Of a stretch of DNA of 9,792 nt, positions 6,469 through 9,792 are shown piece by piece; position 1 is the stretch's first letter, and each line of letters opens with the position of its first letter. The stretch is taken from contig USIK01000023.1 of NCBI GenBank assembly GCA_900554775.1, forward strand, positions 1 to 9,792, written 5' to 3'. The notes under the pieces were generated by a model, which did no database searches, had not been told where the DNA came from, and saw only the letters and a list, made by a program, of their open reading frames with translations. The position numbers were made by a program, and so were the translations under genes. Source of the DNA: an uncultured Oscillospiraceae bacterium. GTDB lineage: Bacteria > Bacillota > Clostridia > Oscillospirales > Acutalibacteraceae.

Positions 6469-7455
6469 ATGAATTCCAAGAAAAATATTTTAGTCATGGG
6501 AACAGGAGGGACAATAGCCGGCAAAGGCGAAGAAGGCGTCACAGGACATTACAAATCCGCTCAGGTTAAAATAAACAATTTAATCGAAGAAATTCCTTAT
6601 ATAAAATCTATCGCAAATGTTCAGTGCGAAGATGTGTATACCATTGACAGTTGCGATTTGACGATAGAAAATCTCAAATATTTAGCCGACCACATAAACG
6701 AAGCAGCAGAAAGAGAAGACATCGACGGAATAGTGGTAACTCACGGAACGGACACGCTGGAAGAAACAGCGTATTTTCTTAACTTAACGGTTAAAACCAA
6801 AAAGCCCGTCGTTTTAACGGGTTCGATAAGACCCGGCACGGCAATAAGCGCCGACGGACCGCTGAATCTTTATCAATCCATAGCGCTTGCTGCGAACAAA
6901 GAAGCGAAAAACAAAGGCGTTTTAGTTTGTTTCAACGACGCAATTTACAGCGCAAGAGACGTAAGCAAAGTTAATACATTCAGAACTCAAGCCTTCGGCG
7001 CAAAAGACCTCGGATGCTTAGGCTACATGCAATATGACAAACCATTTTTTTACACAAGCACTGTGAAAAAGCACACGTACGAAACGGAATTTGACGTGAA
7101 AAACAAAAAAGAATTCCCAAAAGTTGAAATCGTTTATTTCTACACTGGCGCTGACCCAAAAATTTTGAAGTGCGCAGCTGAAAATGCAGACGGAATAGTA
7201 ATTGCAGGCGCAGGTTGCGGCGGGGTAAACTCGGAAATGAATAAGGTTATTGAAAATCTTCTTAAAGAAGGCTTCCCTGTAGTTAGAAGCTCAAGGGTCG
7301 GAAACGGTCTTGTGACTTTCGATGAAGAAGAAATTGAAACTCAAGGAATTTGCGCGAATAATTTAAATCCGCAAAAATCAAGAATTTTGCTTATCTTAGC
7401 GCTCACAGTCACGAAAGAACTCCACGAAATTCAAAAAATATTCAACATATATTAA
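6469..7455 (+). CDS. ansB: type II-like L-asparaginase, no signal peptide
   Basis: 328 aa, close to the mature length of E. coli AnsB. It hydrolyses L-asparagine to aspartate and ammonia. Active-site landmarks are all present: Thr15 in GTGGTIAG, Tyr28, Ser61 in DSCDLT, Thr94-Asp95 in THGTDTLEET, and Lys167 in RDVSK. Further family segments are SADGPLNLY (127-135), RSSRVGNG (273-280) and NLNPQKSRILL, and the end IQKIFNIY resembles that of AnsB. Unlike E. coli AnsB, the protein starts almost at the catalytic strand with a charged MNSKKN and has no signal peptide, so it should be cytoplasmic, as in many Firmicutes. GatD, the archaeal amidotransferase subunit, has an extra N-terminal domain absent here. 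AAGAGGTG precedes the ATG by five bases. Single gene, transcribed away from murI, with its own terminator. The symbol is by similarity; ansA is equally used in Firmicutes. Confidence 0.92.
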   Translation: MNSKKNILVMGTGGTIAGKGEEGVTGHYKSAQVKINNLIEEIPYIKSIANVQCEDVYTIDSCDLTIENLKYLADHINEAAEREDIDGIVVTHGTDTLEETAYFLNLTVKTKKPVVLTGSIRPGTAISADGPLNLYQSIALAANKEAKNKGVLVCFNDAIYSARDVSKVNTFRTQAFGAKDLGCLGYMQYDKPFFYTSTVKKHTYETEFDVKNKKEFPKVEIVYFYTGADPKILKCAAENADGIVIAGAGCGGVNSEMNKVIENLLKEGFPVVRSSRVGNGLVTFDEEEIETQGICANNLNPQKSRILLILALTVTKELHEIQKIFNIY

Positions 7456-7470
7456 ACGTTTATCAGCTAT

Positions 7471-7507
7471 AAATCAGCCATCAGATTATGATGGTTGATT
7501 TTTTATT
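7471..7507 (+). terminator. Rho-independent terminator after the asparaginase gene
   Basis: AATCAGCCATCA (7472-7483), loop GATTA, TGATGGTTGATT (7489-7500): a 12-bp stem with one G-T pair, then TTTTATT. It separates the asparaginase gene from the LRR operon, whose -35 box starts two bases further on. Confidence 0.9.
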
Positions 7508-7508
7508 A

Positions 7509-7537
7509 TTGACAACTTATATAAATAGTATTAAAAT
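7509..7537 (+). promoter_or_regulatory. strong sigma-A promoter of the exported LRR operon
   Basis: TTGACA (7509-7514), a 17-base spacer, then TAAAAT (7532-7537): 6/6 and 5/6 to consensus with ideal spacing. The leader to the first gene is short, about 30 bases, and no operator-like palindrome is seen in it. The strength suggests steady, abundant expression of the array. Confidence 0.75.
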
Positions 7538-7571
7538 TATAAATAGTTAGCGTTAAGAAAGGATGGATGCT

Positions 7572-8273
7572 TTGAGAAAATTTAAAAAATTTGCTGCAAT
7601 TACACTATCTTCGCTCGGAATTTTAATTTCGGCGCCCTCAGCACTATGCGGCCCAAAAGTTAAAGTATTACTGCCTCAGATTAATTCCATAGAAAAGGAT
7701 TACAATGCAACCGCACCAGCTCGCACCGACAATAAATTAAAATTTTCAAGCCTAAAATCTTTAGGGCCTTTGCCTCCTTTATCTTTGAATTCTCATGCGA
7801 AAGTTACTAAAAGAAATCATGTAAATCCAATCACAAATAACTACTTAGAACCGAACTTTGTCATATACGATGACAAAAGTATAGACAAACTAAAGTATTC
7901 CTGGGCGGTACTAAGGCTTAAAGGAATAATAGCAGCACCTTTAGCACGACCCAAAGTAAGTGAAAAAGCATTTTTAAACCAAGTTGACATGACTACGCTT
8001 TTTCTGCCATTGGTTAGTAGAATAGATGAATATGCATTTGAGGGTTGCAGAAATTTGAATATGCTGTTTTTAACATCAAATATAGAATCAGTTAGCCCAA
8101 TGGCTTTTGCAAGATGCAATCGAAATCTGAAGATAGTTTATCACGACTCTATTTACACAATTCCTCAATTTCTTAGCATGTTCGCTAGCATAGAAGAAAA
8201 TGCAACTACTTACAACTATGCTGTTAATAGCGACGAAGAAACATTAAGTTTTTTTAATTTCGCTAAAAGATGA
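7572..8273 (+). CDS. exported BspA-like LRR protein, array member 1
   Basis: 233 aa from TTG at 7572. An ATG at 7563 is in frame, but the ribosome site AAAGGA (7558-7563) overlaps it; that site is eight bases from the TTG, which also aligns with the starts of the sister proteins. Layout: a signal peptide with a basic start, hydrophobic LSSLGILISA and a closing APSALC (residues 21-26); a variable basic linker of about 95 residues without recognisable domain; then a core at about 132-200 with AFLNQ, AFEGC and AFARC spaced ~23 residues apart, the pattern of BspA-type (LRR_5) leucine-rich repeats; then a short acidic tail. Likely secreted or cell-surface. No sortase motif, membrane anchor or canonical lipobox (Leu precedes the Cys). 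Such repeats usually mediate binding; the ligand is unknown. First gene of a four-gene operon. Confidence 0.75.
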   Translation: MRKFKKFAAITLSSLGILISAPSALCGPKVKVLLPQINSIEKDYNATAPARTDNKLKFSSLKSLGPLPPLSLNSHAKVTKRNHVNPITNNYLEPNFVIYDDKSIDKLKYSWAVLRLKGIIAAPLARPKVSEKAFLNQVDMTTLFLPLVSRIDEYAFEGCRNLNMLFLTSNIESVSPMAFARCNRNLKIVYHDSIYTIPQFLSMFASIEENATTYNYAVNSDEETLSFFNFAKR

Positions 8274-8888
8274 ATCATTAAAACTAAGGAAAGTATCTAA
8301 TGAAAAACAGTTTTAAAAAATTTGCAGCAATTGCACTTTCTTCACTTGGGATTTTAGCTCTAGCGCCTTCTACATTTTGCAGCAAACCAATGAACCCTAG
8401 GAGATTTGCAATGGAAGAGAGACCTGAGCGCATGGTGGTTGTTCAGGACCAGGGCGATTTGTTCCCTGGTAGATATACAACACCAATTTACGGGAATTTA
8501 ATTGCGCCCTACATCACAGGTGTAGTAAAGAAGGGCGCTTTTAGAAACCAATCAAAATTAACTTCAATTTCTCTTCCTTGGGCTCAAGTAATTGAAGAAC
8601 GCGCCTTTGAAGGCTGCGCATCTTTAGAAACCATATTCTTAACAGAAAGTTTGAAATGCATATACCCAAAAACATTTCAAGGCTGCAACCCGGATGTAAT
8701 AATAAATTTCGCAGGATATGAATTCACATTAAATGGCTTTATTGAATATTGCATAAACCCACCACAACAATTTTACTATTAAAAAATAAAAAGGAATATC
8801 ACAACTTATGAAATCAAATTTTAAAAAACTTACAGCAATTACACTTTCTTCACTTGGAATTTTATCTTCGGCACCTTCAGCATTTTGC
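7581..8888 (+). repeat. signal-peptide-coding repeat, three dispersed copies
   Basis: The same 69-base block encoding the signal peptide core through its terminal Cys occurs at 7581-7649, 8312-8380 and 8820-8888. Copies 2 and 3 are identical at 58 of 69 bases by hand count and share long runs such as CTTTCTTCACTTGG. The linker DNA after each copy does not align. A fourth, more diverged version encodes the start of the gene at 9507. Confidence 0.7.
8300..8782 (+). CDS. exported BspA-like LRR protein, array member 2
   Basis: 160 aa, the shortest complete member. Signal peptide 1-27 ends in APSTFC; the linker is only about 40 residues and not lysine-rich. The LRR core at 78-148 aligns without gaps to the sister proteins: AFRNQ (80-84), LTSISLP, AFEGC (102-106), LETIFLT, TFQGC (125-129). 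Just before it, NLIAPY (66-71) matches NLEAPY of member 3, so the homologous mature domain begins about ten residues before the repeats. The protein ends soon after the core, so the core alone is probably the functional unit. It follows member 1 by 26 bases with AAGGA nine bases ahead of ATG. Function not recognised beyond the repeat family. Confidence 0.75.
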   Translation: MKNSFKKFAAIALSSLGILALAPSTFCSKPMNPRRFAMEERPERMVVVQDQGDLFPGRYTTPIYGNLIAPYITGVVKKGAFRNQSKLTSISLPWAQVIEERAFEGCASLETIFLTESLKCIYPKTFQGCNPDVIINFAGYEFTLNGFIEYCINPPQQFYY

Positions 8889-9476
8889 GCGCCAAAAGCA
8901 TGCCCTAGTTCCGAGAAAAAAAATCACGACATAACAAAAGCACCAAAAAAACGCGGCGGCCAAACAAAAAGCTCAAAAACTAAAGTTATTTTAAACCGCA
9001 TAGTTTCAAAAGAATCTTTCGGATGCAAATTCACTCAAAAAAACCTTGAAGCTCCATACGCCACTTACATTTATGACGATGCTTTTTCAAATCAACCAAA
9101 TCTTAAAAAAATATATCTTCCAAAAGCCGTTCATGTTTGCTCTCGTGCTTTCGAAATCTGCGAAAAATTAGAAACAATAGTTTTCACAGATAAATTAACT
9201 TCACTCGCTCCTGATGCATTTTTGGGCTGCATGAAAGATTTAAAAATTTTCTACAAAGGCCAAGAATACTCCGCAAGCGACCTCATGAAAGTGATTAAGC
9301 CGTATATAAAAGTGGAAATAAATTATGGCTTTTTTCAGCCTTTAGCTTTTAGAGACTACGGCTCAGACAAAATAAACATGATAATTCAGCCTATGAGAGA
9401 AAAAGTTGACGACACCACCGTTTCAGAAGACTCTGATACAAGTGACACCATTGCTCTTAGCGAAATAGACCGCTAA
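8808..9476 (+). CDS. exported BspA-like LRR protein, array member 3
   Basis: 222 aa. Signal peptide 1-27 ends in APSAFC; then a strongly basic linker rich in Lys and Ser (29-60); NLEAPY (79-84); an LRR core at 91-160 with AFSNQ (92-96), AFEIC (114-118) and AFLGC (137-141). A C-terminal extension of about 60 residues, absent from member 2, ends in an acidic Asp/Ser/Thr-rich tail (199-222). Cores of members 2 and 3 share 24 of 51 aligned residues by hand count, while their signal peptides share 19 of 27. The gap to member 2 is 25 bases; the AAGGA site is twelve bases from the ATG, longer than usual, so translation may be weaker or coupled. Confidence 0.75.
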   Translation: MKSNFKKLTAITLSSLGILSSAPSAFCAPKACPSSEKKNHDITKAPKKRGGQTKSSKTKVILNRIVSKESFGCKFTQKNLEAPYATYIYDDAFSNQPNLKKIYLPKAVHVCSRAFEICEKLETIVFTDKLTSLAPDAFLGCMKDLKIFYKGQEYSASDLMKVIKPYIKVEINYGFFQPLAFRDYGSDKINMIIQPMREKVDDTTVSEDSDTSDTIALSEIDR

Positions 9477-9506
9477 CAAAAAATTTTAAAGATAAGGAAA
9501 AGTAAA

Positions 9507-9680
9507 ATGAAAAAATCATTATCAATAATGGCTTTAGTGCTTGCGTCTTTTGGGTTTGCGCCTTCAGGTTTTTGCGCACCAAAAGCAAAATCGGATCAAT
9601 CAAAAATCGAAAAAGCAAAAAAGCCTAAAAAAGAAACCAAAACAGCAAAAAATCAACAATTATATGTAAGGATTGCGTAA
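9507..9680 (+). CDS. truncated fourth member of the exported LRR array (signal peptide and linker only)
   Basis: 57 aa. AAGGAAA lies just upstream of the ATG, 30 bases after member 3. The signal peptide (hydrophobic LSIMALVLASFGF) ends in APSGFC (18-23), as in the sisters, and APKAK follows, as APKAC does in member 3. The rest is a lysine-rich linker like that of member 3. The LRR core is missing: the frame ends with LYVRIA where base composition changes sharply. It is either a broken copy whose 3' part was replaced by other DNA, or a small secreted basic peptide. Truncation is preferred because the join coincides with the composition jump. Confidence 0.6.
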   Translation: MKKSLSIMALVLASFGFAPSGFCAPKAKSDQSKIEKAKKPKKETKTAKNQQLYVRIA

Positions 9681-9779
9681 GTTTTGCACCGCTGTTTCCA
9701 TCTGTGAGACCGAAATCCGTATCCGAATAAATGCGAAAACCGCCCCTGCCGCAGCGTACACAGCGGAGACGGTTTTCAT
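9660..9779 (-). other. short minus-strand frame in GC-rich patch, possible decayed phage-type gene
   Basis: A 39-codon frame begins with ATG at 9779 and encodes a hydrophobic Ala-rich start (AVYAAAGAVFAF, 6-17), then a basic/polar tail. In another frame of the same strand the hydrophobic part would continue into LFGYGF. Together these loosely resemble the N-terminus of small phage holins broken by a frameshift. The upstream region lies near the window edge and no ribosome site is clear. It overlaps the inverted repeat at 9735-9777, which is an equally good explanation of this stretch. Speculative. Confidence 0.2.
9735..9777. repeat. GC-rich inverted repeat, possible bidirectional terminator
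   Basis: GAAAACCG (9735-9742) pairs with CGGTTTTC (9770-9777); inside it CCGC (9749-9752) pairs with GCGG (9763-9766), with CT/AG pairs around a small bulge. Four A before and four T after the GC part give the shape of a weak two-way terminator. It lies about 55 bases after the truncated array gene and could close the operon. Confidence 0.4.
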
Positions 9780-9792
9780 ATGGATTAAATTC

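Noticed and set aside
6469..7455. GatD subunit of archaeal Glu-tRNA(Gln) amidotransferase
   Set aside because: The extra N-terminal domain of GatD is absent and the full length and C-terminus match type II asparaginases.
7841..8119. Minus-strand frame of 92 codons opposite array member 1
   Set aside because: Antisense to the LRR core, which is independently supported by two homologous neighbours.
7581..8888. The repeated 5' blocks as a CRISPR-like or mobile repeat
   Set aside because: The copies are in frame, encode a signal peptide, are 500-730 bases apart and imperfect; no terminal inverted repeats or transposase are present.
7572..9680. Lipoprotein signal (lipobox) in the LRR array proteins
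   Set aside because: The residue before Cys is Phe or Leu in all four, which does not fit the [LVI][AST][GAS]C pattern; kept only as an open question in the findings.

Overview
The window looks like a chromosomal segment of an AT-rich, Gram-positive, anaerobic Clostridia, most like an Oscillospiraceae/Ruminococcaceae-type genome. The evidence is an NfnAB-type electron-bifurcating transhydrogenase pair, a DegV protein, the firmicute-style cluster murI - DUF1934 - argS, strong AGGAGG ribosome sites, and TTGACA/TATAAT-like promoters. No RNA gene, CRISPR array, transposase or recombinase is visible.

Left part (1-2426, minus strand): nfnA and nfnB are three bases apart and encode the two subunits of a flavin/iron-sulphur NADH-dependent reduced ferredoxin:NADP+ oxidoreductase. 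A Shine-Dalgarno-like site just after nfnB hints at another operon gene beyond the left edge. A promoter region with a 10-bp direct repeat and a 14-bp palindrome separates nfnA from the divergent degV.

Middle (2427-6468): degV (plus) converges on the minus-strand operon murI - DUF1934 - argS and shares a hairpin terminator with it. The operon is tightly packed and starts from a near-consensus sigma-A promoter overlapped by a 12-bp palindrome. The DUF1934 gene has no conventional start codon where its best ribosome site and first beta strand predict one, only ATT. A type II-like L-asparaginase without a signal peptide is transcribed in the opposite direction from murI and ends at a good terminator.

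Right part (7509-9680, plus strand): a strong promoter drives a compact operon of three exported proteins. They share a conserved signal peptide and a ~70-residue BspA-like leucine-rich core, with unrelated linkers between. A fourth, shortened member keeps the signal peptide and a lysine-rich linker but stops where base composition jumps from 31% to 52% GC. The last ~110 bases look foreign to the array: they hold a GC-rich inverted repeat and a 39-codon minus-strand frame that could be a decayed phage-type gene.

The left and middle genes are core metabolism (redox balancing, amino-acid supply, cell-wall D-glutamate, tRNA charging). The accessory and least explained part is the exported LRR array, whose signal peptides are better conserved than the mature domains.
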